From Bacteroides cellulosilyticus (GTDB taxonomy: Bacteria > Bacteroidota > Bacteroidia > Bacteroidales > Bacteroidaceae), in assembly GCF_020091405.1 (NCBI RefSeq), contig NZ_CP081903.1, forward strand, positions 6,324,501 to 6,388,500: 64,000 bases of DNA, written 5' to 3'. Both the position numbers and the translations under genes were made by a program. Every line of letters begins with the position of its first letter. The stretch's first letter is position 1. Shown one piece after another: positions 33,828 to 42,545 of the stretch. A model generated the notes under the pieces. It had not been told where the DNA came from. It did not search any database and saw only the letters and a list, made by a program, of their open reading frames with translations.

Positions 33828-36668
33828 TTATTTGATAATAACCTTTTCACTACGGAGCGATTTTACGTTTTCTTTATCCGTAATGCCTTCTTTCACTTTC
33901 AGATTCCTAATCTCAGCGCCAATCACATCATCCAGTACTACTGCATAACGCCCATCTTTCTGCTCAGCACTGATACTGCAATTATCTAATAGGAAGCCCT
34001 TCACATGACGCGCCCAGAAACCAAAAGAAGGTTGTATTTTCAAATCACCTACATTATAACGTCCCACCCCGATTTCAGGCGGATACGCTTCTGCATCTTC
34101 CACCGGATGTCCGCCTTTCACAAGTAAATTCACATCATGGAACTGTACATTTTTAATATACCCCGTATGCTGACCATTCGGCAAACGGAATGTCAGTCCT
34201 CCTTCTACAACTTCCGTATCCGGCAGTTTGAAACCTGCGATGATGGGAGTTGCCGTACTTTGAGAGCCATCGTATGCTTTCCAGCGATCTCCCCGGAAAG
34301 AACTTCCACCATAAACCTCATCAATGTCTACTCCACAAATCACAATATTCTCCACCTGCCCGATATCAGAGTTAGTTACCAACAATTCCTTACGTACACT
34401 TCCATTTTCCGTGAAAGTAAAAGGAGCGACATCGGCACCCAACACACGGCCTCTATTGGATATAGATATGAAGAACGGAGCACGCGTACGATGCATCACC
34501 GAACGGGAATGTATCGGTCCTGTCTTTCCACTATTCAGATAGACATTTTTTACATATCCGCCATCATTGGTAGATATGGAGAAACCTGCTTTATTGGCAC
34601 CCAGTACATAAATATTATCCACGTATAAATCCTGAATATCATCCGCTGTTTCCGAACCTATCTGGAACAGGTTACAATTGGTATCTCCAACTATATTGCG
34701 TACCATATAGTTACGTGCCGGACGGGTAAAACCTAATGAACAATCCGAACCCGGTTTCACAATATCATCCGAACTGACACGCGAATAAATGTTCGTCACC
34801 GTTACATCATTACATGCCATAAAGTCGTAAATATCACGGGCATTCCGGGTATTATGTTTGGCAAAATAGGTATCATGCACATGAATACCATCAGTACCTG
34901 TAGCCAACAAAACAAAATGCCCTCCCTGATCTATATGCAGCATATTGCTGACATCATAATTCTTCCGATTATCCGTATCTATATAGTAGGGCTCATCTTT
35001 TTGTGGATCATACCACATATCTTTACCTATATTCCAGCCTCCAATTTCAATATTGGTACAAAGTTTCAAAGAGAACATTTTGTCGCAACGTTTCTCGGGA
35101 GCATTATTCATTACTTTATCAGAAGTAACCAGATTACCATTACCCGTGATACGTCCTGTACCCACAATCTTCACATTATCAATACGTTCTCCAAAGAACA
35201 TTGCATTACGGAAAAATGTATGTCCCACATCCTGCTTCGTCAGATAGTTTTCCGGATCGGCATAAGGGCGAGGATCGGTAGGAGAAAGTCCCGAACGGTA
35301 AGCCCGGTCACTAAACCAGGTCGTTTCCGGCACATCACCACCCGGAAGTCCCTGAATTGTGGCATCTGCATCCAGATGCAGCCAAACATCGCTCAACAGA
35401 TGAACCGTCCTCACATTATAGGTACCTGCCGTGAATCGCAGAATACCCCCACCCAACTTATTCATCTCTATAATAGCTTTGTTTATAGTTTCCGTATCGT
35501 CTGCTATTCCATCTCCTTTTACTCCCGTAGTCTTGATATCCTGCAAACCGGAATAGAACCAAGCTATATTTGATTCGCCCTGATTATCTCCTCCTTTCAC
35601 AAGTAATTTAAAAGCATACAGTTGATTAGGATTCAACCGGCCGACGGCAGCAAAATCATCATCCGGTAATATCTCCGTTCTTACAGGTTTCCAAGTCTTT
35701 CCCCTATCCTCAGATAATAACAAAGTCACGGATTCCGCATTACGAGGAGTTGTCCAGTAGAAAGAAGTGAATGATAAATCCCAATCTTTTTTATACGTAA
35801 ATGCCCGTAAGGGAGTACGGGTAAAATCGGCAACGGTCGTCACACCTTCAAAAGTTGCAATGGCAATCGGACTATGCAAGACTTCAGGTTGAGAGGTTAT
35901 ATAATCAGCCTCGAATGTATAGTTCCCCTTTTCCGGTATTGCCACTCCACGGAAACAAAGACGGATATCAGGTCCGTTAGAGGGACGGAAATCCAAATCT
36001 TTAAATATCAACAGAGTGCCATTCTTCCCATCTTTACGTATTTCCACATCTCCAACTTTTTTATAAGAATAGTTGGTTCCGGTTCTTCCGATAGACTGCT
36101 TAGGCAAATCACGGAGAATTACTTCTCCACGGCCTATTACATTTACCGTTGTATTATCCAACGTTATGTCAATACCTTCCGGTACACGGATAGTAACAGT
36201 AGTCATCGGACTACGTTGCCCTGCATAGAAATCAAGTGTCAGATTTCCCGCAGTCTTTATAGTAAATGCAGTACGATCCAACTTAATCAGAGGCGGCAAT
36301 GCCCCTTTACGTATCCCCACAGGCAAACGCTTTTTAGAAGATGATTGCAAATAATCGCCATTAGCGGGGAAACCTTCCGTTTTCTCCTGTCCGGTAGAAG
36401 TAAAAAGACGATAAATACCAGAACCGGAATGAAACAATTGCTCCTTCAAAGCTTCAACTGAGGGCAAAATGGAACTTAACCCTGCATTCTCGGGAGTGTC
36501 TACAGTATAACGATTGGTAGTACCTTCAAACAATAATAAAGAGTCACGCGTTAGTTGCCAGGGATACAATTCACCTGCCTGTATATTTGTTCCTGCCACT
36601 CCCAGCAGCAAAAGAACAAGAAAAGTTTTTAATAGTATAAACTTCATACCCAATAGTGTATTTCTCAT
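33828..36668 (-). CDS. Large exported beta-helix protein, GH28-like/pectate-lyase superfamily
   Basis: A 946-residue protein. ATG 36647 (MKFILLKTFLVLLLLGVAGTNIQA) would give a cleaner signal peptide than the upstream ATG at 36668; both are possible. The N-terminal ~380 residues are beta-sandwich-like. A right-handed beta-helix then starts at the TGVKGDGIADDTETINKAI motif. The region HIDQGGHFVLLATGTDGIHVHD and SSDDIVKPGSD (Asp634-Asp635 by the longer numbering) resembles the GH28 catalytic stretch, and RHVKGF near the end also recurs in the GH28 gene of this locus. Likely a backbone-cleaving hydrolase or lyase; the family number is uncertain. It is 3 bases after the PL6 gene. Confidence 0.7.
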   Translation of the reverse strand: MRNTLLGMKFILLKTFLVLLLLGVAGTNIQAGELYPWQLTRDSLLLFEGTTNRYTVDTPENAGLSSILPSVEALKEQLFHSGSGIYRLFTSTGQEKTEGFPANGDYLQSSSKKRLPVGIRKGALPPLIKLDRTAFTIKTAGNLTLDFYAGQRSPMTTVTIRVPEGIDITLDNTTVNVIGRGEVILRDLPKQSIGRTGTNYSYKKVGDVEIRKDGKNGTLLIFKDLDFRPSNGPDIRLCFRGVAIPEKGNYTFEADYITSQPEVLHSPIAIATFEGVTTVADFTRTPLRAFTYKKDWDLSFTSFYWTTPRNAESVTLLLSEDRGKTWKPVRTEILPDDDFAAVGRLNPNQLYAFKLLVKGGDNQGESNIAWFYSGLQDIKTTGVKGDGIADDTETINKAIIEMNKLGGGILRFTAGTYNVRTVHLLSDVWLHLDADATIQGLPGGDVPETTWFSDRAYRSGLSPTDPRPYADPENYLTKQDVGHTFFRNAMFFGERIDNVKIVGTGRITGNGNLVTSDKVMNNAPEKRCDKMFSLKLCTNIEIGGWNIGKDMWYDPQKDEPYYIDTDNRKNYDVSNMLHIDQGGHFVLLATGTDGIHVHDTYFAKHNTRNARDIYDFMACNDVTVTNIYSRVSSDDIVKPGSDCSLGFTRPARNYMVRNIVGDTNCNLFQIGSETADDIQDLYVDNIYVLGANKAGFSISTNDGGYVKNVYLNSGKTGPIHSRSVMHRTRAPFFISISNRGRVLGADVAPFTFTENGSVRKELLVTNSDIGQVENIVICGVDIDEVYGGSSFRGDRWKAYDGSQSTATPIIAGFKLPDTEVVEGGLTFRLPNGQHTGYIKNVQFHDVNLLVKGGHPVEDAEAYPPEIGVGRYNVGDLKIQPSFGFWARHVKGFLLDNCSISAEQKDGRYAVVLDDVIGAEIRNLKVKEGITDKENVKSLRSEKVIIK

Positions 36669-36671
36669 AAA

Positions 36672-38069
36672 TTAGCGGTTCGTATTGATATAGTTTACAT
36701 TCTCATTCACTGCCTTATACCATGTCGGACCGGCAGTAAAGATACAGGCATCTATCCGTTCTTTTTCCTTTTGTTCCAAACCGGAAGGCATGTCAATCGG
36801 TTTAAATCCTTCTCTCACCTGTTCATAAGAAACAGCTGAAAGGGCATTCTTATCAGAAAATGCCCACTGATTATCCAGCAATAAAAAACCGGGAAGTACT
36901 TCGTCCGCTCTCACTATCTTCAATTCAGGAGTTTGTCCTGCGAACAAATTATGGGCAAAACGAACATTACGGGGCATCTTTTCTCCGCGACCTGATCCTA
37001 ACTCCAAAGAACTATTCAGAAAAGTATTATAAGCGATATCCACATTCTCTACCCGATGGTATGAAGTTAACGGTTCTTGCTTCACATCCGTTTCCGCCGT
37101 AGGGCGTTCGTAGACTCCCACGCGCACCAACAGTCCAAATGACCTTACATCTTTAATATAATTATCGTAAACCGTATGTCCCTGATTAATGATACGAATA
37201 CCGGCAGTTCCACGCAGATTATGCCCTATAAATGTATTTGCCTCTATCACATTGTAATGTCCATGGCGACAAACCAGTCCTCCGGCGGATTCATAAAACA
37301 AGTTTCTGCGCAACACATTATGACAGGACTTCACAGAAATAATCTCATTTTCCCCGCTACACCTGAAAAAGACATTGTCCTCAACAATTGTCCGAGATTC
37401 CAACTGAGAAGACCAAGAGTGTCCGATACGAATAATTTCTGCTCCATTACCACCATAAGGCTGACGTTCGCCGAAAAAATTATGATCTATCAGATGATTG
37501 TTCAAGTGGTTATCAGCACTTAGCCATACCTGTAAAACCAGTCCTCCTACCCGTTTATTAGCAAAATAGCAGTGGTCTATCCGGTTATTTGTTCCTCGTA
37601 ATCCAACCCAGTATTCATCCCCTTCATTCGGGCGTTCGCCTTTTTGGGGGTCATTACACTCATCAATCACACAACGAGTCATCCGGCAATAAGATGCATA
37701 TTCTCCTTTCTCCCTCTGAAAATCAATCATATCATGCCCTATGGCCCACGCCTTATAAAAGAGTAAATCCTCCAGTTGCAGATACTCTCCATATATCTTC
37801 AGCCTTAACTTCCCCGAAACAACAGCCCTTCCGGGATTCTCAGCCCGCCAGACAATCGGCTTACCGAAAACCCCTTTACCCGTAAAATGTATTTCTTCCA
37901 GATTATGATACGTTCCGTCTTTCAGTACAACGGCATCCCCCGGCTGCAAATTTCCACTACCCAGCAACTGTTTCATCGCCGGAACATCTTTCGGTGAAAA
38001 TGTATACTCTTTGGCATTGGCAAAGAGTGACACTGTTAAAAGCAAAAGAACACAAAGTTTTTTCATCAT
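36672..38069 (-). CDS. PL6 polysaccharide lyase (chondroitinase B/alginate lyase family), exported
   Basis: A 465-residue right-handed beta-helix protein with signal peptide (MMKKLCVLLLLTVSLFANA). Family PL6 features: NGAEIIRIGHSWSSQLES, VEDNVFFRCSGENEIISVKSCHN and GLVCRHGHYNVIEANTF, then GIRIINQGH. Lys247 (SVKSC) and Arg268 (CRHGH) correspond to the Lys/Arg catalytic pair of this family, with nearby acidic and asparagine residues for calcium. PL6 enzymes eliminate at the C5 of uronic acids in dermatan sulfate or alginate. The rest of this locus (galactosidases, GH28) suggests a different uronic-acid glycan, so the substrate is open. First gene of its unit. Confidence 0.9.
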   Translation of the reverse strand: MMKKLCVLLLLTVSLFANAKEYTFSPKDVPAMKQLLGSGNLQPGDAVVLKDGTYHNLEEIHFTGKGVFGKPIVWRAENPGRAVVSGKLRLKIYGEYLQLEDLLFYKAWAIGHDMIDFQREKGEYASYCRMTRCVIDECNDPQKGERPNEGDEYWVGLRGTNNRIDHCYFANKRVGGLVLQVWLSADNHLNNHLIDHNFFGERQPYGGNGAEIIRIGHSWSSQLESRTIVEDNVFFRCSGENEIISVKSCHNVLRRNLFYESAGGLVCRHGHYNVIEANTFIGHNLRGTAGIRIINQGHTVYDNYIKDVRSFGLLVRVGVYERPTAETDVKQEPLTSYHRVENVDIAYNTFLNSSLELGSGRGEKMPRNVRFAHNLFAGQTPELKIVRADEVLPGFLLLDNQWAFSDKNALSAVSYEQVREGFKPIDMPSGLEQKEKERIDACIFTAGPTWYKAVNENVNYINTNR

Positions 38070-38099
38070 GTTTTTCTATTAGAGTTTAAAATCACAGAG

Positions 38100-38107
38100 C
38101 AAATATA
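38100..38107 (-). promoter_or_regulatory. Putative -7 box of the PL6 unit
   Basis: Minus-strand TATATTTG (TAnnTTTG), 31 bases before the ATG at 38069. No convincing -33 element is seen. Confidence 0.45.
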
Positions 38108-38218
38108 AGTGATTAAAACATGAACGGAAATAGCCTCCTTCACTCCTGAAGTAGTTTGAGAAGATAATTCAAAAGAATGGTACGTTTTTATAAACCTGAA
38201 GTGCAGATATAAAAAAAT

Positions 38219-38254
38219 CGTCCCCTTACATTGTGATTACAACGTAAGGGGACG
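38219..38254 (-). terminator. Intrinsic terminator of the OmpH-like gene
   Basis: cgtccccttac (38219-38229) pairs with gtaaggggacg (38244-38254) over a 14-base loop. On the minus strand the stem runs into TTTTTTT (complement of 38212-38218). It lies 26 bases past the stop of the OmpH-like gene and insulates it from the PL6 locus. Confidence 0.88.
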
Positions 38255-38279
38255 ACCCTTTTCTAAAAATAGAAATTAT

Positions 38280-38891
38280 TTATTTCTTAGCCGGTGCCGG
38301 AGAAGAATATCTTGCATTCAATCCATCTACGATTTCTTTTGTAATATTATAGATGCTGTCAGCATACAACAGGTTATCAAAACCGGTATTGCTGATGATC
38401 ATGCTGTATCCCTTTGTCTTATTATACTCTTTCAGGAAAGCATTGATAGAATCACGCAATTGCAAGCTGTTCTTTTCGTTTTCGCTCATCAACTCTGACT
38501 GCAATTTATTGCCTAAAGCCTGCAAGTCTTGTTCCAGTTTAGCAATACGGTTGTATTCCTGCTGTGCTCTTTCCTGAGAAAGATATGCATTATTCTGTAC
38601 TTTGGTCTGGAAATCCTGTTTCTGTTTTTCTAATTCCCGAGCTTTCTGATTTATCGTCAAACGAACATTTTCACTCTTCTTTACCATACCTTCATTCAGG
38701 TCGATGCAGAAATTATATTGTGACAGAAGCGTATCTATTTCAACATAAGCAATCTTCATTCCAGAAAGTTCACCTGAAGCTTGTCCTGACGTAGTTGCCG
38801 TTTGATTATCAGCTTTACCTGTACACTGAGAAAATAAAACGATAAGTGCAAGGGCAGCCAAACCGTTTACGAGGTAGTTCAATCTCTTCAT
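38280..38891 (-). CDS. OmpH/Skp-family lipoprotein chaperone
   Basis: A 203-residue protein with a lipoprotein signal (lipobox LFSQC near residue 23). After a low-complexity linker comes the OmpH core: MKIAYVEIDTLLSQYNF, then about 90 residues of heptad-rich coiled coil (EKQKQDFQTKVQNNAYLSQE...), ending with YSMIISNTGFDNLLYADSIYNITKEIVDGLN, the typical OmpH C-terminal beta segment. Skp/OmpH proteins hold unfolded outer-membrane proteins in the periplasm. The lipid anchor is a common variation in Bacteroidetes. Gene 29 bases after the small membrane-protein gene; probably co-transcribed with it and ended by a strong terminator. Confidence 0.88.
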   Translation of the reverse strand: MKRLNYLVNGLAALALIVLFSQCTGKADNQTATTSGQASGELSGMKIAYVEIDTLLSQYNFCIDLNEGMVKKSENVRLTINQKARELEKQKQDFQTKVQNNAYLSQERAQQEYNRIAKLEQDLQALGNKLQSELMSENEKNSLQLRDSINAFLKEYNKTKGYSMIISNTGFDNLLYADSIYNITKEIVDGLNARYSSPAPAKK

Positions 38892-38920
38892 AACTTGTAA
38901 AAAATATAGTTTTTAAATTA

Positions 38921-39154
38921 TTAATTCATACTATCATTTAAGGCTTTTTCCAATTCATCAATGGAGAAACGGGGTTTCTTCTGTGCTTCCCGGTCCTGCG
39001 ACTGGGCACACCCAATACCTCTCTCCCGCATTGCTTTATTACCGCTGACGTGCCCGTTCGGGAACTTTCCGCCTTTCACAAAAAAGACTTTTACACCTAA
39101 TAATGCAATGCAAATAGCAACTATTAACAAACTTATCAATACTGTATCGAGCAT
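38921..39154 (-). CDS. Small membrane protein of unknown function
   Basis: 77 residues: one N-terminal membrane helix (VLISLLIVAICIALLGVKVFF) and a conserved-looking soluble tail with KFPNGHVSGNKAMRERGIGCAQ, then a charged end. I recall similar short proteins with a 'FPN.H...NK.M...GI.C' motif in Bacteroidetes, with no assigned function. The single cysteine and histidine could suggest metal or redox contact, but that is speculation. It precedes the OmpH-like gene by 29 bases. A TATATTTG box lies about 95 bases upstream of its ATG. Confidence 0.65.
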   Translation of the reverse strand: MLDTVLISLLIVAICIALLGVKVFFVKGGKFPNGHVSGNKAMRERGIGCAQSQDREAQKKPRFSIDELEKALNDSMN

Positions 39155-39234
39155 TTCTACTATTTTTGTAATACGAAAATAGACTGCATTTCAGCAAAAT
39201 GAAAATAAGATTTTCTTTTGCACTCAATTTGCTC

Positions 39235-39242
39235 TATTTTTG
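39235..39242 (+). promoter_or_regulatory. Putative -7 box for pepD
   Basis: TATTTTTG (TAnnTTTG) on the plus strand, about 140 bases upstream of the pepD ATG. It lies only seven bases from the oppositely directed box at 39249-39256, so the two promoters overlap. Confidence 0.4.
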
Positions 39243-39248
39243 TGGGTG

Positions 39249-39256
39249 CAAATATA
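39249..39256 (-). promoter_or_regulatory. Putative -7 box for the small membrane protein/OmpH unit
   Basis: Minus-strand TATATTTG (TAnnTTTG), 95 bases upstream of the ATG at 39154. The polymerase footprint would overlap that of the pepD promoter. Confidence 0.4.
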
Positions 39257-39381
39257 GGGCTTTGTATGGACTAACCCACTTTTTTTACCATAAAAAAAGA
39301 GAAACGGTAATAAAATAGCCAATTGATTTAACCATATTTAGCAATAAGAGGTTAAATACGAACATTCATAAAGGAATTAAT

Positions 39382-40842
39382 ATGGAAAAGAATGAACTGA
39401 AACCGGCAGGCGTTTTTCATTATTTCGATGAAATCTGCCAAGTGCCGCGTCCTTCGAAGAAGGAAGAGAAAATGATTGCTTATCTGAAAGCATTCAGTGA
39501 GAAACATAAGTTGGAAACACTGGTTGACGAAGCCGGAAACGTCCTCATCAAAAAGCCCGCTACACCGGGTATGGAGAACCGTAAGACCGTAGTACTGCAA
39601 TCTCACATCGACATGGTGTGCGAAAAGAACAACGATGTGCAGCACGACTTCCTCACCGACCCGATAGAAACCGTAATTGAAGGGGAATGGCTGAAAGCCA
39701 AAGGTACAACGCTGGGAGCCGACAACGGTATCGGTGTAGCTACAGAACTGGCTATCCTCGCAGACGACAGCATTCAGCACGGACCTCTGGAATGTCTGTT
39801 TACGGTGGACGAAGAAACCGGACTGACAGGTGCCTTTGCCCTGAAAGAAGGTTTCATGAACGGTGATATTCTGTTGAACCTCGACTCGGAAGATGAAGGA
39901 GAACTCTTCATCGGCTGTGCAGGAGGTATCGACTCCGTTGCAGAGTTTACATATAAAGAGGTAGACGTACCTGCCGGATATTTCTGCTGCAAGGTGCAGG
40001 TAAAAGGATTGAAAGGCGGACACTCCGGTGGAGATATCCATCTGGGACTCGGTAATGCCAATAAGATATTGAACCGTTTCCTGAGTCAGACTTTCCAGAA
40101 GTATGATATGTACTTGTGTGAAATAGACGGTGGTAATCTGCGCAATGCCATTGCACGCGAAGCACACGCGGTTATTGCTATACCGGAAGATTACAAGCAT
40201 GACCTGCGTGCCGATCTGAATATTTTTGCAGCGGAAGTACAAGCTGAGTATGCCGTAGTCGATCCGGGGTTGCAACTCATCTTAGAATCGGAAAACACCC
40301 GTGCGAAAGCCATCGACAAAGATACTACGAAGCGTCTGCTGCAAAGCCTCTACGCTTGTCCTCACGGAGTGTACGCTATGAGCCAGGACATTCCCGGACT
40401 GGTAGAAACGTCTACAAACCTTGCATCCGTCAAGATGAAGCCGGGCAACGTTATCCGCATCGAAACCAGCCAACGCAGTTCTACCGCTTCGTCTAAGCAA
40501 GATATAGCCAATATGGTACGTACCGTATTCGATATGGGAGGCGCCAAAGTTACTTTCGGTGAAGGCTATCCGGGCTGGAAACCTAATCCACACTCTGAAA
40601 TACTGGAAATCGCCGTCGAGTCATACAAACGTTTATTCGGTGTAGATGCCAAGGTGAAAGCTATCCATGCCGGACTGGAATGCGGTCTGTTCCTCGATAA
40701 GTATCCGGCGCTGGATATGATTTCCTTTGGTCCTACTTTGCAGGGTGTGCACTCTCCCGATGAACGGATGCTGATTCCTACAGTAGATAAGTTCTGGAAA
40801 CACCTGCTGGATATCCTGGCTAATGTTCCCGTAAAGAGATAA
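39382..40842 (+). CDS. pepD: Cytosolic aminoacyl-histidine dipeptidase (M20C peptidase)
   Basis: A 486-residue M20-family di-zinc peptidase without signal peptide. Metal-site motifs are VLQSHIDMVCEKN, GTTLGADNGIGVATELAIL and TVDEETGLTGAFAL, with NLDSEDEGELFIGCAGG and KGGHSGGDIH around the dimerisation (lid) domain. The C-terminal HAGLECGLF and MISFGPTLQGVHSPDERM complete the site. PepD releases N-terminal residues from X-His and other dipeptides. Length and motif order are normal for the family. Monocistronic by appearance: palindrome array 3 begins 47 bases after the stop. Confidence 0.93.
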   Translation: MEKNELKPAGVFHYFDEICQVPRPSKKEEKMIAYLKAFSEKHKLETLVDEAGNVLIKKPATPGMENRKTVVLQSHIDMVCEKNNDVQHDFLTDPIETVIEGEWLKAKGTTLGADNGIGVATELAILADDSIQHGPLECLFTVDEETGLTGAFALKEGFMNGDILLNLDSEDEGELFIGCAGGIDSVAEFTYKEVDVPAGYFCCKVQVKGLKGGHSGGDIHLGLGNANKILNRFLSQTFQKYDMYLCEIDGGNLRNAIAREAHAVIAIPEDYKHDLRADLNIFAAEVQAEYAVVDPGLQLILESENTRAKAIDKDTTKRLLQSLYACPHGVYAMSQDIPGLVETSTNLASVKMKPGNVIRIETSQRSSTASSKQDIANMVRTVFDMGGAKVTFGEGYPGWKPNPHSEILEIAVESYKRLFGVDAKVKAIHAGLECGLFLDKYPALDMISFGPTLQGVHSPDERMLIPTVDKFWKHLLDILANVPVKR

Positions 40843-40889
40843 CCCACATCCCTTATTCCTCTTATACGGATGGTTAAAGGGGAGTATGT

Positions 40890-40972
40890 AAAAGATGGCA
40901 TCTTTTGATGTAAAAGATGCCATCTTTCGTAACATAAGATGCCACCTTTCGCTGCAAAAGATGGCATCTTTT
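40890..40972. repeat. Array of four 17-bp palindromes, 22-bp period (array 3)
   Basis: Units start at 40890, 40912, 40934 and 40956, exactly 22 bases apart: aaaagatggcatctttt, aaaagatgccatctttc, ataagatgccacctttc, aaaagatggcatctttt. Spacers are five bases (gatgt, gtaac, gctgc). The array sits 47 bases after pepD and before the beta-helix lipoprotein gene, both plus strand. The rest of 40973-41102 shows no ORF or recognisable promoter. Confidence 0.92.
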
Positions 40973-41102
40973 GCATAATAGCCTATAGAGATGTAACTCC
41001 TTTCAATATACCATCGTCTCATCAAGGTAGTAAGATAAAAGCGAAAGATATAATAAAGCGAAAGAAATACCGTTATTTAGTAAAACCTACAGAACGTACG
41101 GT

Positions 41103-42533
41103 ATGAAATCGAAAGCACTATACCTTATATATATATTCCCGGTACTTTTCCTGTTGTCCTTTGTCGCGTGCGACGACATGGATGATTATTCGTCCGACCC
41201 GAAGCATACACTTTGGTTCTCACAGGACACGCTGCGTATGGACACCGTACTCACCGGCATTCCCACTTCCACCCGCCAACTGAAAGTTTACAATCCACAT
41301 AAGAAGGCATTGCTGATATCTTCCATTATTCTTGCCGATGCCGGCAAATCCGGTTTCCGTATCAATGTGGATGGCATTAGGGGAGATCAATTCTCCGACA
41401 TAGAAATTGCAGGAGAAGACAGCCTCTACATTTTTGTAGAAGCGACTCTGCCTCAGCAGGACAATGCCGACATCAGGTTGATAAAAGACTCTATTCTCTT
41501 TCAACTGAATGGCATCCGGCAAGAAGTTAAGCTACGGGCGTATGCACAGGATGCTTTTACTTTCCGGGGGAAAGTAATCGAGAAAGATACATTGATAGCC
41601 TCCCGACGGCCGATATTGATTTATGACAGTATCAGCGTGGCTCCGGATGCGCACTTAACGCTGGCGGCAGGTACCCGCCTGTATTTCCACGGAAAGGCTG
41701 GAATGCAGGTGCACGGACGCTTATCTGTGACAGGCAGCCTATCCGCCCCGGTCGTTTTCCGTGGAGATCGCACCGACCGTATGTTCCCTTATCTTCCTTA
41801 CGACCGATTACCGGGACAATGGGGCGGCATACGATTCTACAAGACCAGTTACGAGAATCATCTTGTTTATGCAGACATTCATGGAGGAAGTTTCGGTATT
41901 CGCTGTGACTCTTCGATGACAGACCGCAGGAAACTGACATTGGAGTCTTCTATCATACGGCAGGTATCAGGCAATGGACTGGAGTTGACATCATGCCAGG
42001 TGGTGGTAGGAAACAGCGAAATCAGTAATGCGGGAGAGAATTGCGTCAGTTTGTTAGGAGGAGATTATACATTCACTCACTGTACGCTGGCTAATTATTT
42101 CAGTTGGAACGTACGGAAAGGAACAGCATTGCAAATCCGGAATGAACAGGATGACATGGCCTATCCGCTTTCATCAGCCATATTCCGCAACTGTATCATT
42201 GCAGGTTCGGGCACGGATGAAGTCAACGGAGGACGCTCCAAGAATGAGGGTATAGCTTTCAATTATTACTTCTCACACTGCCTCATCAACTCGGTGAAAG
42301 AAGAGAATGACAAGATAGTCAATGTGATTTGGGAGAAAGACGATAACTTCTTGCTGATGGATAGCCGTACACAGGAATACAGCTTTAACCTCAATGAAAA
42401 GTCTAAAGCCACCAATTTAGGAAAGCAAGAAGATGCTATCGCTTATCCGACAGACAGAAATGGGAACTCCCGACTACAAGATACAGCACCGGATGCAGGA
42501 TGTTATGAATCTATGATCCTGCCATCACACTAA
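41103..42533 (+). CDS. Right-handed beta-helix lipoprotein
   Basis: A 476-residue protein with lipoprotein signal (lipobox FVAC near residue 23). The first ~140 residues resemble an Ig-like module (TRQLKVYNPHKKALLISSIILADAGKSGFRINVDG). They are followed by a parallel beta-helix (APDAHLTLAAGTRLYFHGKAG, GGIRFY, SSIIRQVSGNGLELTSCQV, GENCVSLLGGDYTFTHCTLANY) and a closing NLGKQEDAIAYPTDRNGNSR motif typical of such surface proteins. No catalytic site was recognised. The gene is 12 bases upstream of the endonuclease/phosphatase-family gene and is probably in one operon with it. Likely a surface or periplasmic glycan-binding protein, by inference. Confidence 0.75.
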   Translation: MKSKALYLIYIFPVLFLLSFVACDDMDDYSSDPKHTLWFSQDTLRMDTVLTGIPTSTRQLKVYNPHKKALLISSIILADAGKSGFRINVDGIRGDQFSDIEIAGEDSLYIFVEATLPQQDNADIRLIKDSILFQLNGIRQEVKLRAYAQDAFTFRGKVIEKDTLIASRRPILIYDSISVAPDAHLTLAAGTRLYFHGKAGMQVHGRLSVTGSLSAPVVFRGDRTDRMFPYLPYDRLPGQWGGIRFYKTSYENHLVYADIHGGSFGIRCDSSMTDRRKLTLESSIIRQVSGNGLELTSCQVVVGNSEISNAGENCVSLLGGDYTFTHCTLANYFSWNVRKGTALQIRNEQDDMAYPLSSAIFRNCIIAGSGTDEVNGGRSKNEGIAFNYYFSHCLINSVKEENDKIVNVIWEKDDNFLLMDSRTQEYSFNLNEKSKATNLGKQEDAIAYPTDRNGNSRLQDTAPDAGCYESMILPSH

Positions 42534-42545
42534 AAACGGCTTTCA

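Noticed and set aside
39352..40275. 307-codon minus-strand frame opposite pepD
   Set aside because: The plus strand encodes full-length PepD with all motifs; the antisense frame matches nothing recognisable.
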